Assembly (NCBI GenBank): GCA_003512955.1
Contig: DOTG01000011.1
Coordinates: 1-64,000, forward strand
DNA from: Marinilabiliales bacterium
GTDB lineage: Bacteria > Bacteroidota > Bacteroidia > Bacteroidales > SZUA-534
Direction: 5' to 3'
DNA length: 64,000 nt
Each line of letters starts with the position of its first letter. The first letter of the stretch is position 1. Positions 47,001 through 62,000 of the stretch are shown piece after piece. The notes below the pieces were generated by a model, which did not search any database, had not been told where the DNA came from, and saw only the letters and a program-made list of their open reading frames with translations. Position numbers and translations under genes: made by a program.

Positions 47001-50000
47001 TGGAAGTTTTACTTCAAATCCTGCCGGAAACGTAAATCCGGCTACTTTTGATCCGGCTACTACAGGTCCTGGTACATTTACGCTAACATATACTTACACC
47101 GATGGCAATGGTTGTGTAAATTCGTTAACCAGTAATAATGTTGAAGTTAATGCTGCTCCTGTGGTTGATATAACTGGCCTAAATGCAGCTTACTGTAACG
47201 ATGAAGCAGCTTTTACAGTAACCGGCGATCCTACCTCTGGTACTTTAGGATTTGGAACCTTTATATTCCCTGGAGCATGGACACCGGGTGTTGAGGCCAT
47301 TGATAATGGAGATGGAACCGCAGAAATTGACCCATTGGCAATAAACCCAACGGGTACTTTTAATATTACATATTCAGTTGATGACTTAAATGGTTGTACC
47401 GGTACCATTACTGAACCTTTCGCCATCAACCCATTACCCACGGTCGATTTTAATGGTATTCCGGCTTCGGGGGAAATTTGTAAAAATGCGGTGCCTATTA
47501 CCTTAACAGGAAGCCCTACCGATGCAAATGGTGTTTTTACCGTTATTCCGGGTCTAACCGATAATGGTGACGGAACGGCAACCTTCGATCCTGATGTGGC
47601 AACCGTTACAGTAGGTATTCATACCATAACTTATACATATACCAATATAGCAACCTCTTGCATCAATACAATCAGTAAAAATATTGATGTACTCGATATT
47701 CCATTGCAATATTCCGTAATCGATCCAGGAGGATCGGATTATTGTGAAGGTGGCGTTGGGGTGCAACTGGGAGTTACCAACTCGCAGAATACATTTACAT
47801 ACCGTTTAATTCGTAATGGCACTACCACGGTGCAAACTACCAATAGCGGTGCCGATGGAGCATTTACCTTTCCGGGAACCTATACCAACGGTGTTTATAC
47901 TGTTACCGCTGTGCACCCGACCACGGGTTGTGAGGTTGATTTCCTGAATTCCATTACCGTTACTGAAATACCAGCCATTGACGATGCAGGACCTATTGCC
48001 GGGCCAATCGCAATTTGTGCCGATGGCACTACAACATATACCTATACCGTGGCAGCCATTGGTAATGCTGCATCTTATAATTGGGTACTCCCTGCTAATG
48101 TAACCTTGGTTGCCGATGGAGGAAATACCATTGATGTGACTTTCGACCCAGCTTTTATTACTGGAAATATAACAGTTAATGGAGCGGATATTGCTAATTT
48201 GGTTTGCCCCACCGGCGTTAGCAGTTCAATAACGGTTACCCGGAATCTAATTCCTTCCGTAGTGGGAGTCCCTTCAATTTCCGGCTATCCCTTGGTTTGC
48301 GAAGGAACCACGGCCGTAATTTACTCTATTTTGTCTACTGATTTTAACGACGAAACCACTTACGAATGGGAAATTGCAGCAGGAGCCGCTACCATACCCG
48401 GCGCAATAACCGGCACCAGCGTATCGGTTGACTTTCCATTGCTAAGTGTTGACGGTTACATCCGTGTCCGTGGGGTAAATGCTTGCGGAGAATCTAACTG
48501 GGTAACTTTAAATATAACCGTACAACCGGCCCCCGATGTCCGAATCAATACGCTGATTAACGGGAGTCAAAACTCGTGCAGTGGAACTTCGGTTACCCTT
48601 ACGGCCATAGGTGCTGTCAGCTATGTATGGAACACAGGTGCTTTAGTTGATAACATTACTATTTCGCCCACTATCACTACTGTTTATACAGTAACCGGTA
48701 CCGACGTAGATGGCTGTGAGGCCAGCACCACTTATACCATAAATGTAGATCCGTTACCAACGGCTTATAATGTTACAGGAGGCGGAACTTATTGTTCGGG
48801 AGACCCCGGATTGCCCATCAATATTTTTGATACCGATTTGGGAGTTACTTATGAACTCTATTTAAATGGGTTAACCACCGGGCTTACTTTGCCGGGTACC
48901 GGAAACCTGATAACCTTTGTTAATCAAACCGCTCCGGGAATTTATACGGTAATAGGTACTGACGATGTAACAAGTTGTGAAAATACCATGACCGGAAGCC
49001 AAACCATTTCTATTTCCCCAACCTCTGTCGGGGGATTTGTTTCGGGTGGTACAACCATTTGTTCCGGTGCTACCAGTGGCGCGCTTACACTTGCCGGAGA
49101 GACAGGTACCATACAAGGTTGGCAATATTCAACCGTAGCGGTTCCCGGCCCCGGTGATTGGATAAATATAGCCAGCATAGCAAATCCCTATACCAGTGGT
49201 GCACTTATTGCTACTACCCATTTCAGGGCGGTAGTCCGCAGTGGAGTATGCCCCGATGCTTACTCGGCATCTACCACTGTTACGGTAAATGACCCCATTT
49301 TAATAACATCGCAGCCAACCGATATAAACACCTGTTTAGGAAGCAATGTGGCCTTTAGTGTAGCTGCCACCGGAACTGCATTAACCTATCAGTGGTATGG
49401 TCCAGGGGCGGTGCTTATACCAGGCGAAACCAGTTCAAGTTTGGCCATAAACGGGGTTGCTGCCGGCGATGTTGGTTCGTACTATTGTGAAGTTACCAAT
49501 TCATGCAGTGCAACGGTTCCAACAGTTACTGTTAACCTGAACTTGCTTACTACAACAGCTATTACTACCGATTTACCGGTACCCACCATAAGCCTTTGCG
49601 AGGGTGAAGATTATAATCTGAATATTGGTGTTCAGGGCGATAACCTTACTTATGAATGGTACAAGGGTGGGGTACTTGTTTCCGATGGAGGGGTTTATAG
49701 CAATGCTACCACAGCAAACCTAACTCTTACCGGAGTTACCGCAACAGAATCGGATAGTTACTTTGTAATAGTAAGGGGTACCTGCGGGGATGTAACCAGT
49801 GCTTCGGCTACCATTGATGTGAAACAACCGGTTGTATTTACTACCCAACCCGCGAGCCAGACTGTTTGCTCGGGTAGTAATCATACGTTCTTTGTTGCCG
49901 TTTCGGGCGATGTATTGGCAACCCAATGGCAAGTTAAAGATGGGTTTGGAGTATTTAATGATATTCTTGGTGAAACTAATTTAAACTATACCACAGGCAC

Positions 50001-53000
50001 AGCCGGAACCTACCGGTGTATGGTTACTACTACAGACTGTGGTGGTCCCTATTATAGTGCTGAGGTTACTTTAACGGTTAATCCGGTTACAGCTATAACC
50101 ACACAGCCTGTAACCCCACAGAATGTATGTGTTAACGATAATGTGTCGTTCACTGTTGTTGCTACGGGTGTGGGTTTAACCTACCAATGGTACAAAAATG
50201 ACGCATTAAACCCAGTGGCTGGGGCAACCAATGCTACCCTAAACCTTACTAATGTTGCGGTTGCCAATGCCGGCAGCTATTTCTCTATAGTTACCGGTAC
50301 TTGTGGTATTCCGGTTACAAGCACCGTCAGTGTATTAAGCATTGATGTGGCACCCATTATATCGGTACATCCACAAACCAAAGCAGTTTGTGCAGCAGAC
50401 AATACCAACCTTTCGGTTTCCACATCGGCAGGTACAAACTTAACTTATGAGTGGTATTTTGATAATGGTGGAGGTTTTGTTGCTGTGCCAGCAAGTAACA
50501 GTCCAATACTACCCCTGAATGCTTTTAATGCGGCTCAAGAAGGCGATTATTATGTTGACATTACCAACTATTGTGGAACCATTAGCAGCAATATGGCCAG
50601 CGTGACTCTGGTTAACCCCTTTACCTTGACCGACCCAACGGATCAAACCGTTTGTGAGGGAAATACAGCTACTTTCACCGTGGCTGCCAGTGAACCCGGA
50701 GTTACCTATCAGTGGCGCAAAGGGGGAGTTGATATTTCGGGGGCTGTTTCGGCCTCATACATTATCAACAATGTTACTACAGCCGATGAGGATGCTTATA
50801 GCTGTGAGATAACCAATATCTGCAATTCACTGGTAACCAACAGTGCCCAGCTTACCGTGGTTAGCAATACCATTACCATACTAAGCCATCCGCAAGATAA
50901 AACAAAATGTTTGGGTGATATTTTTAACCTGAATGCATCAGCCAGCACTACCACAGGCGAAGTGCTTACTTACCAATGGTATAAAGCACCTGCTGTGGCA
51001 TTAACCACAGGTACTACTCTTGATTTTAATCCTTTTGCAGTAGGCGATGATGGTACTTACTATTGCGAAGTTACCAATGGTTGTGCCACCAAGCAAACCA
51101 ACAGTGCGGTGGTTACTGAGGGAGTTGATGCAGCTTCAGTTATTGCAGATCCAACCACTGTAAATGAATGCGTGGATGAGGATGTAACTTTTACAGTAGG
51201 TGCATTGCAAGCCGGTTTCACCTATCAGTGGAGCAAAGATGGCGTTGATTTAATTGATGACAGCCGGGTTTCCGGTTCCATAAGTAATGTTTTATCCATA
51301 AACAATATTCAACTTTCCGATGATGCCAGTTATTCGTGCATCGTAATGGGAACTTGCGGAACACCGGCAACTACAGCAGGTGCTCAACTTAACGTTCAGG
51401 CTCCCCCAACCATTACCACCGGCAAGAATCCAATAGCAGCTACCGCTTGTGTGGGTAGCGATGCCACCTTTAGCGTAGAAGCCGAAGGAACCAGCCTTAT
51501 CTATCAATGGCAAAAGGATGGGGTTGATATTAATATTATTGCGAATCCCACAGCTGCTACTTCAACTCTACAGCTTACCTCTGTTGTTGTCGGCGATGCC
51601 GGCCTTTACCGATGCGTAGTTTCCAACACTTCATGTGTTCCTATTAACAGCAGCGATGCGGAACTTACCGTACTGGATGACATTGTGATTAATTCGCATC
51701 CTGTAAGCCAGGAGGTTTGCGCCAATAGTAACACTACATTTGAATTTGACATAACAGCCCCTGTGGGAGCTACTTACCAATGGTACAAGGGCTTGGTAGC
51801 CCTAAGTAATGATGCCAGAATTTCAGGTGTATCGTTACCAACGCTTACCATTAACAATGCAGTAACGGCTGATAACGGTAGCTACTGGTGCGATGTGATA
51901 AGCCCATGCGGGAATACCCAAAGCAATCCGGCACTGTTAACGGTGCGCGACCCCATTGCCATTACCCAGCACCCTCAAAGCGATGTGGTATGCGATTTAG
52001 GTACTTTGGCACTTAACGTACAGTCAACGGGCACTGTAAATACCTATCAATGGTACTTTGATAATGGAGGCGGACCTGTTACGGTTGGTACAAACAGTCC
52101 TACCTACAATACGGTATTCGCACCTGCATTGGCAGGAAGCTACTACTGCGATTTAACCAATGTTTGCGGTACCCGGACCAGCGATATGGCAGTAATTACT
52201 GCAGGAGAGGCAACGAATGTTTCTATTTCGGCAGATGTTGAACAATGCGTAGGAACCAGTACTAACTTTACAGTTACTCCAATAACCGGCACCAACCTAA
52301 ATTACCAATGGTACTTAGGTGCCGACGCACTTACCGATGGGGTTAGGATCTCGGGTAGCACCACCGCCAGTTTGAATATCAATAATTTGGTAACTGCGGA
52401 TGCTGGAATATACAAATGTTTTGTAACAGGCGCCTGTGGCGATGTGCAGCCTGATGCTTTGCTTACCGTTAACCAACCCATAACCATTACTACGCAACCC
52501 CGCGACAGGGCTGTTTGTGAAGGTTTACCGGCCAGTTTCTTTGTGGTGGCATCGGGAACCAATCCACTGTATCAATGGTTCGATGGTTTTGGTCCGTTGG
52601 CAGGTGAAACATCTTCAACACTTACATTACTTGCCGTTGACCCAACCGATGCCGGCCAATATTACTGCGAGGTAACCAACTTCTGCGGCACTGTTACCAC
52701 TACAATGGCTAACCTTACTGTTTATGAGCAGGTAACTGTTGACGTGGATCCTGTTCCGGTAGATGCCTGTCAGGCACAAACGGTGAATTTCAGCATAACC
52801 ACTTCGGGTACCGTAGTAAGTTACCAATGGTTAAAAGACGGCCAACCCTTATCAAACGGTGGTTCCATTTCGGGAGCCGATGCCCAAACATTGGTTATTG
52901 CCAATGTGGCTTTAGCCAATGCAGGGCAATATAGTTGCGAGGTTTACAGTGGTTGCAATACGCAAACCAGCGCACAAGCCCAATTAAATGTGTCGGTTCC

Positions 53001-56000
53001 TATAGTAATTACGCAACATCCAATTAGCACTACTCGTTGTGGTACACCGGTAAACCTAACCGTATTTGCCACAGGCAACAATTTAACTTACCAGTGGTTT
53101 TTTGATAATGGTGGAGGTTTTGCTTCTATTCCCGGTGCTAACACTTCGATATACAACGCAAATGCAGCTGGCGATTACCGGGCTGAGGTAAGTAATGGCT
53201 GTGGAGTTACAACCACCAACATTGCAACCATAACCGATGGATTGGATACCGATGTAACCATTTCGGGCAACTTAACCCAGTGTGAGGGAACCGATGCCCA
53301 ATTTATAATTACGGTTATAAGCGGTACAAACTTAACCTACCAATGGTATAAAGGCAGCACCTTGCTTGCCGATGGGGGCCAAATAAATGGAAGCAACACC
53401 AGTACCCTTACGGTTAGCGGTATCGCAACGGCAAATGCCGGGACTTACCAAAGTGTGGTTACCGGTACCTGTGGTACAGAAAGCGATTTGTATGCTACTT
53501 TAACTGTTCAGGAGAATGTGGATATTCAAATACAACCTGTTTCCACCTCAGTATTGGAAGGCAATACGGCAACCTTAAAAGTTATTGCAACTGGTGAAAT
53601 TGTTAGTTACAAATGGAGACATAATGGTACACCCATAAATGACGTAGGTAACTACTCTGGTACGAATACTTCAACCCTTACGGTTTCCAATGCAGCACCA
53701 GCAGATGTCGGAACTTATTCTTGTTTAATTGTTGGCACCTGCATCGATGTGCTCAGTAGCTCAGCCGACTTGTCAGTTATCGCTACTACTGTTATTACAC
53801 AGCATCCATTGGACGCTACAAAATGCGAAGGGGAAACCTTGGCTTTGTCGGTTGAACCCAACTCGGGTTATACCTACCAATGGAAACGCGGTAATACGAG
53901 CCTTGTAAATGATGCCCGAATATCAGGGGCCACAACTTCATCGCTTAACATTAGTTCCGTTACCGTAGCCGATCAGGGTGCTTATACCTGCATAGTTGGA
54001 ACTGAAATAAGCCAACCAGCAGTGGTAGTTGTTAACCCATCCATCACTATTACTGAAAACCCCATTGATGTAACCAAGTGTGAGGGCGATAGCCATACTT
54101 TCTCGGTTAATGCAACCGGAAATGTTACTGCATACAACTGGTATAGGAGTGATGATCCATTAACTTCAATATCGACGTTAAGGGAATATACAATTAATCC
54201 GCTAACGCCGGGTGATGAAAATGAGTATTTTGCTATTGTATCAGGCACTTGCGGATTACTGCCTGTTGATAGAACAAGCAGTATAGCTGAGTTAGTTGTA
54301 AACGTGAACCCAATAATTACGGCACAGCCAGCAGCTTCACCTCCTGTTTGCCAGAATGGTTCCATTAGCCTTGAAATAACAGCCATCGGTGATGATTTAA
54401 CCTATTTGTGGTATAAAGATGGTGCGCCTATTACTGAGACCAATGTATTGGGAAAAACTACCAACCGAATTGATATAAGCAACGCCCAGGCAGCAAATGG
54501 TGGTATTTATAGCTGTATTGTGTCGTCTCCTTGCGGAAGCCCAATCACAAGCAATTTAAGTACCCTAATAGTTAATCCCACAACGGTAATAAATACGCAT
54601 CCCATTGGCCGTACCAAATGTGAAGGCGATGATGTCACTTTTACGGTGGCAGCTCAGGGAGGGAACCTAACGTATGACTGGACTCTCGATAATGTAAGCC
54701 TTGGTTTACCAAGTAGTCCAAGTCTTACCATTACCAACCTCGATAAAATAACCCATGAGGGAATATACCGTTGTATAGTTACGGGTACTTGTGGTACGAT
54801 AACCACAAATCCGGCGGTACTAACTATTAAAAGGTTAACTACCATTACAACCCCAGCGGCTGATGCAACGCAAACTATCTGTCAGAATAGTTCCATTACT
54901 TTTACAATAGCGGCCACAGGTGATGATTTAGCTTACCAATGGACCAAAAATGGCGATGCCATTAGCGATGGAGGCAATATATCGGGCACACAAACCAGCG
55001 TCCTGAATATATCTACGGCTCAGCTTTCCGATGCCGGCGCCTACTCCTGTGATGTTACCGGTTATTGTGGAAGTACCCAACCCAGCTACTTGTTTAACCT
55101 TGTGGTTAACCCATTAACGGCTATAACTTTGCAACCCATTAGCCGGACGACCTGTGAGGGAAGCGATGTGGTATTTAATGTAACAGCCACCGGTAGTAAC
55201 TTAATTTACCAATGGCATAATAGTTTAATTGGACCAATACCATTAGCAAATAGTGCAACACTTACTTTACCTAGTGTAAGTAAAGCAGCCCATGAAGGAA
55301 ATTACTGGTGCGTAGTATCGGGCGATTGTCCTCTTGGAAGCGATATTTCGAGTAACGTGGCGGTACTTACCATTAATGAAACTACCGGCATTGATGTTCA
55401 GCCAGTTATTGCTAATCCAATCCTTTGCGAAGGAGCGGCTACTACCATTACCATTGAAGCTTCGGGATATAATCTGAGTTACCAATGGAAGAAGGATGGA
55501 GCGGCAATTACGGCCACAAACTTTGAAGGGGTTGATACCAATGTGCTTGAAATCACCAACGCCAATGTTTCCGATGCGGGTGTTTACACGTGCACCCTTA
55601 CTGGTGGTTGTGGAAGCAACCTAACCAGTGCCGGTGTCACCTTATCGGTAAACCCAACAACAATATTGTCAACACAGCCCATAGGCCGCGATAAGTGTGA
55701 GGGTACCGATGTTACCTTTACTGTATTTGCAACGGGCAGCAATGTTGCATATCAATGGTATAAAGGCATCACACCTCTTGCCAATGTTGGAACAGTTTCT
55801 GGAGCTACTTCAAACCAGCTTTCCATTACAAATTTGACAACAGGGGATGCCGGTTCTTATACCTGCCAAATTACTGCCGATTGTGGCGATATAACCTCTG
55901 AAATTGCGTTGCTTAACGTTTATAGGAACACTAGCATCACGGTACAACCTGTTATTGGTAATGCCACCCTGTGCGAAGGTGAATCAACAACCATAACCAT

Positions 56001-59000
56001 CTCTGCCACAGGCGATAATTTGGTTTATTTATGGAAGAAAAACGGGCAGCCAATTGTTGATGCAAATATAACAGGTATTGATGCCGATGTGCTCGATATC
56101 TCCAATGCAACACCTGATAACGCGGGTGACTACACCTGCACGGTTACAGGAAGCTGTGGCCCGTTACGTACATCCAATGTAGTCACGCTTACTGTTAATC
56201 CTACCACTGCAATTACAGTTAATCCATTAGGCGCTGATCGATGCGAAGGCGATCAGGTTACTTTTTCTGTAACCGCTGTGGGTAGCGGCATTACCTACAC
56301 TTGGTATAAGAATAGCGCGACTTCTCCGGCAATAATTAATGAAACTCTGGCAAGCGGTGCCATAATAACCGGTGCAACTACCAATCAGCTGCGGATCACC
56401 GGGCTAACACCTGCTGAATCGGGTTCCTATATTTGCGAAGTAGATGGTACTTGCCAAGACGATTTACTCACCATACCAGCTACCCTTACCGTAAGTGGCC
56501 TGGTTCAGATTGGAACGGAACCACCTTCGTTAACTACTTTATGCCAGGGCAGCAGTGCCGACATTGAGGTGGTAGCAACAGGAACCATTCTGGAATATAA
56601 GTGGAAAAAGGATAACGTGTACATTTCTGATAATGGAACCATTTCAGGAACCTCTACGGCAATCCTTTCTATATCCAATGCGCTTACAACCGATGCAGGT
56701 TTTTATTCCTGCGAAATTGTGGGAACTTGCAACACTACCGAGACTCAATTGGCTCAGGTTGTGGTTAACCCAATACCGGCTATTACCAAACAACCGTTGG
56801 GTGGTGCCATTTGTGAGGGCGACAACATACAGATGTTTGTTGAAGCAACTGGTACAAATCCTTTAAGCTATCAGTGGAAACTAAACAATACCGATATTCC
56901 TTTAGCCACCACAAGTACCTTAACAATTAATAATATTGAACCAGTTGATGCCGGTGCCTATACAGTTATGGTTTCGGGTGCATCGTGCGGTAATATTATC
57001 TCCAATACGGCCACTGTTGTGGTTAATCCAAAAATCAGCATTACGGTTCAACCCGCAAATGCCGAAGTTTGTGAAGACAATTCGGCCATATTCACGCTGA
57101 ATGCCACTGGTACCGGTTCACTCAGTTACATTTGGAAATTAGATGACGTACCTTTAGTAAATGATGGTAGAATTACCGGCGTTAATACAAATCAATTGAC
57201 GATTGCTTTAGCCACACCTGCAGATATGGGTATTTATAAAGCAGAACTTAGTAGCACATGTGGTATCATTGAAAGTAATTCGGCCACACTAACTGTTTTT
57301 GATTCCACCAAAATTACCAGTCATCCTCAAAGTCAAAGTGTATTGTTAGGCTTAACAGCTAATTTCAATATATCAGCTATTGGGGTAAATTCAACCTATC
57401 AATGGCAAAAAGATAATGTTGATATTCCAGGTGCTCAATCTAGTTCATTTAGCATTGCAAGTGTTGTATCTGCCGATGCAGGAGTCTATCGTTGTATTGT
57501 AACTGGCAATTGTGGTTCGGTAATCTCAAATATTGCCATACTAACCGTCAACCTTCCGGTGACCATCACAGGACCACAACCTATACCACCTGTATGTGCC
57601 GGACAATCAGCCCAATTCTCGGTTGTAGCAACTGGCTCCATTGTATCGTATCAATGGAAATTTAACGGAGGTAATTTAACCAATGGCAGCGGAATTTCCG
57701 GTGCTACTTCGCCAAACCTGGTAATATCAGCAGTAAATTTATCTCATGCGGGTTCATACTCCTGTGTGGTAACGGGTACTAACAACATTGCCAATAGCGA
57801 TGTAGTAACTTTAACTGTTAACTCGTTGGCCACCATTACCAGTCAGCCTCTTTCCCAGACATTATGTAATGGTAATATCTTAGTTCTGGAGGTAGGACCC
57901 AACGACCCAACATTAACTTACACCTGGGAATTGGATGGTGCACCACTGCCTGCTGACCCAAGAATTTCTGGAACAAGCACAAGTAAACTGGTAATTACAA
58001 ATATTTCAAATACCGATGCAGGTTCATACCGGTGTACCATATCAAATATTTGTGTATCTGAAATAAGTAACCCCGCCATTGTAACAATTGAACCTGTAGT
58101 AATGATAACTTCGGAACCTGAAAACCTGACTCAGTGTGAGGGACAGACTGCTTTTTTCTCCGTAGTTGCCAATGTTTCGAATGTTAGTTACAAATGGTAT
58201 AAAAACGGAAATCAAATAAGCAATGGGGTCAATATTACAGGAGCAACAACTGCAAATTTGATTATCAATAACTTAACCACAGAAGATGCAGGTAATTATT
58301 CATGTAGGATTGACGATAGCTGTACCTATGATAATAGTGCTTTTGCAATTCTAACTGTAATAGGAAGGACCATCATCCAATCACAACCGGTTGATATGGC
58401 TGTGTGTAATGGTGACGCGGGTTATTTTGAGGTAATGGCAATCCCTGATGGATTAACCTACCAGTGGCAAAAGAATGGTGTAAATATACCTGCAGATATT
58501 GCAGGTTACATTTCTGGTACCCATACTAATGTTCTTTCTATTTTAGGGGTATCTCAAACCGATGTTGGTGTTTACCGGTGCGTTATTACTGGTGGGTGTA
58601 ATGACGAAATCACAAATCCATCCAGTTTAACAGTTAATGAATACCCGGCAGATGCAGGCGCAATTTCGGGCCTCCAAACTGTCTGCCAAGGTTCAACCAA
58701 TGTATTTTATGTAGTCCCTGAGATTGCAAATGCTGAAACTTATGTTTGGGATGTTCCCTATGGTGCCACTATTGTAAACGGCGAAGGAACCCGTTCCATT
58801 CAGGTTGATTATGGAAACGATGCATTGGTTGATGTAATTACCGTCTATGGTCAAAACAGTTGTGGCAATGGTGCTATTTCAACACCCCTTCCAATAACAG
58901 TAAACCCGCTACCAGTTGCCTTTGCAGGTATTGATAATGCAGTATGTGGTACTTCCATTCAACTAAGTGCAAATCAAACAACCGGAGGTACCTGGCATAT

Positions 59001-62000
59001 AGTTAATGGCGATGGTGTTTTCGAAAATGCATCATTATATAATACAAGTGTTAATTTACTTAATAAGGGCATAAATACTTTTAAATGGACAGTAACTCAG
59101 AATGGCTGCACCTCTAGTGATGAGGTCATTATAACCAACCTATTGGTTGAAGTTAATGCAGGCCCTGATCAGGTAATATGTTCCCGTAATACCCAATTTG
59201 AAGCACAAACCCCACTCTCAGGAGCTTCATGGAGGGTTTTCCAAGGACAAGGAACCATTGTAACTCCCTCATCACCGACCAGTCTTGTTACCGGTTTGAA
59301 TCAGGATTTAAATGTCTTTGGCTGGCAGGTTAATAACGAGGGGTGTATCTCCACCGACACCGTATCTATTACTAATAATAGGCCTTTTGCTCCCGAAGCA
59401 GGCGAGGATCAGATAATTGCTTTTCAAGAAACGGATTTAAATGCAATGGAACCCGAAGATGGTACCATCGGATTTTGGGAACTGTTAAGCGGTGGCGGTT
59501 CGTTTGTGGATCCAACAGATCCTAAGACCAAAATTATTGACCTGATGCCTGGCCCAAATACGATTGTTTGGACAGTGCAAAGAGAAAACTGTACATTGTC
59601 CGATACAGTTGTTGTTGAAAACATTCTTCTGGAACCGGCGAATGCTGGAGTTGATCAAACTATTTGTACAGATGTGACAACCATTTCAGCGAAAGTTCCA
59701 AATATTGGAACCGGCGAATGGAGTGTAATAATAGGGGCTGCAAATTTTGATAATATAAATAGCCCGACTACCAAAGTTACAAATTTAGGTCATGGAGAAA
59801 ATATTCTGCGTTGGACAGTTAGAACCTCAATAATAGGTGTTACTTGGGACGAAGTGTCAATTTTAAACAACAAACCTACTCAGGCTGACGCTGGAACCGA
59901 TATCACTCTTTGTACCAATCAAACAAATCTGGCAGGCAATAATTCAGTTTATGGGATTGGAGTTTGGACACTTCTTAGTGGATCAGGAAATATTGCTGAT
60001 ACCAGCGATGCTGAATCTCTTATTACAGATCTTGGGTCAGGTTCAAATATATTAAAATGGACCATCAACAATAATGGTTGTATTTCCGATGACTTCGTTT
60101 CCATTATCAATAGTACACCCACTACTGCTGATGCAGGGAGCGACCAAGTTATCTGTTTTGATTCAACCTCACTGTTCCCCAATACACCAACCTATGGAGT
60201 AGGATCGTGGAGCCGCATATCAGGAGCCGCAACTTTCAATGGCAATATTGTTACCAAGTTAGGGCCTGATCAGAATGTATTAAGATATACAATTACCCAG
60301 GGAACCTGTAAATCGTTTGATGATATTACCATTACCAACAATAAACCGACAACCCCGGCAGCAGGCTACGACCAGAAAATATGTGTGAATTCTGTAGTTC
60401 TGGATGCCAATCCGGCATTGCAGGGAACCGGGGAGTGGACGGTTCAAAGTGGTTCCGGAGTTTTCTCCGATAGCAGTGATAGTAAAGCAGTAGTTACCGA
60501 TATTTCAGGAGGGTTAAATATTTATCGTTGGACCATTACTAAAAACGGATGTTCCGAATTGGATGAAGTATTTGTTAACAATGATTTTGTTCTAGCTACT
60601 GCTGGTTCTGATATTGATTTGTGTGAAAATGAATATCAGTTATTGGCATCAAATCCAAATCCGGGTATTGGTACATGGAATGTAGTGGGCAGCAGTGGTG
60701 CTGTATTTTCCAATCCAAACGACCCAAATTCCTTAGTAACCAATTTATCGAATGGGGCCAATCAGTTGCGGTGGATGGTGAAAAACGGCAATTGTGTATC
60801 CTCAGATATTGTAGTTGTAGGAAGCTATAAACCTACCGATGCCCTGGCTGGTGAGAATCAGTCAGTTTGCGGAAAGCAGACTGATTTGAGGGCTAATACT
60901 CCTGTTTATGGAGAAGGTCTGTGGATTCTAATGAGTGGCATTGGAATTTTTGACGATGAAACCGATCCTAAAACTACAATCAGAAATTTGGGTGTAGGAA
61001 AAAATGTTTTGAGGTGGATGATAACCGATCATGATTGTTCTTCCTATGATGAAACAATAATTACCAGTAATTTGCCGGTTGATGTATTTGGAGGTAACGA
61101 TCAGGTTGTGTGTTCCGATACAGCAGTACTCTCAGCAAACCCACCGACCATAGGTACAGGCAGATGGTCTATCATAAGTGGTTCCGGGAGTTTTGATGAT
61201 CCCTCCAATTATCAAACTGTTGTGCGGTTTTTAGGTAAGGGACAGAACAAGCTGCAATGGAAAGTTTCCAGCTCCGATTGCCATGTTCCCGATACTGTTA
61301 TAATTACCAGCAGCATACCTACAAAAGCAGTGGCAGGTGCCGATCAAATACTATGTGCCGATAGTACACTTATGGCAGCAAATACTCCTTCGGTAGGTGC
61401 CGGTGAATGGATCATGGTTTCAGGTTCTGCTGCTATTGAAAGTATTAATGATCCAGAATCAAAGATTACCAGCATTGGTTTGGGTAAAACAACCCTTCGT
61501 TGGACCATAAGCCTCGATGGATGTTATTCCTTTGATGAGGTTACCCTCACGAATAACCAGCCCAGCAAGCCTTTTGCCGGTTACGATGTCGATATTTGTG
61601 GTGATTCGGTCCGTCTTTTTGCAGAACCTGTGGAGATAGGAACAGGGGTATGGTCTTTAGTATCTGGCGATGCTGTAATTGTGACCCCGGATTCCAATCA
61701 AACACAGGTGAACAAGATTAAATTCAATGAAAACACCTTCCGGTGGACTGTAACCAATTTAAATTGCACGTTACACGATGATATTGTAGTTACAAGTAAT
61801 TATGAATACGTGAATGCCGGAGAAGATAGACAAGTGAATACACCTGATATTCAGCTGATAGGGAACAAACCGGCTCAAGGGATTGGCCGTTGGGAAGTAT
61901 CAGCCAGCCCGGCTACCATTGAGGATGCGGGTAATTTTGAAACTATGGTCAGAGGTTTGGGGTCAGGTGCCAATGTATTTACCTGGACTATTACTAACGA

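Noticed and set aside
49291..58640. CRISPR-like or tandem DNA repeat reading of the regular array
   Set aside because: The periodicity is about 267 nt, falls in a coding frame and the units have diverged at DNA level. There are no short identical direct repeats with unique spacers.
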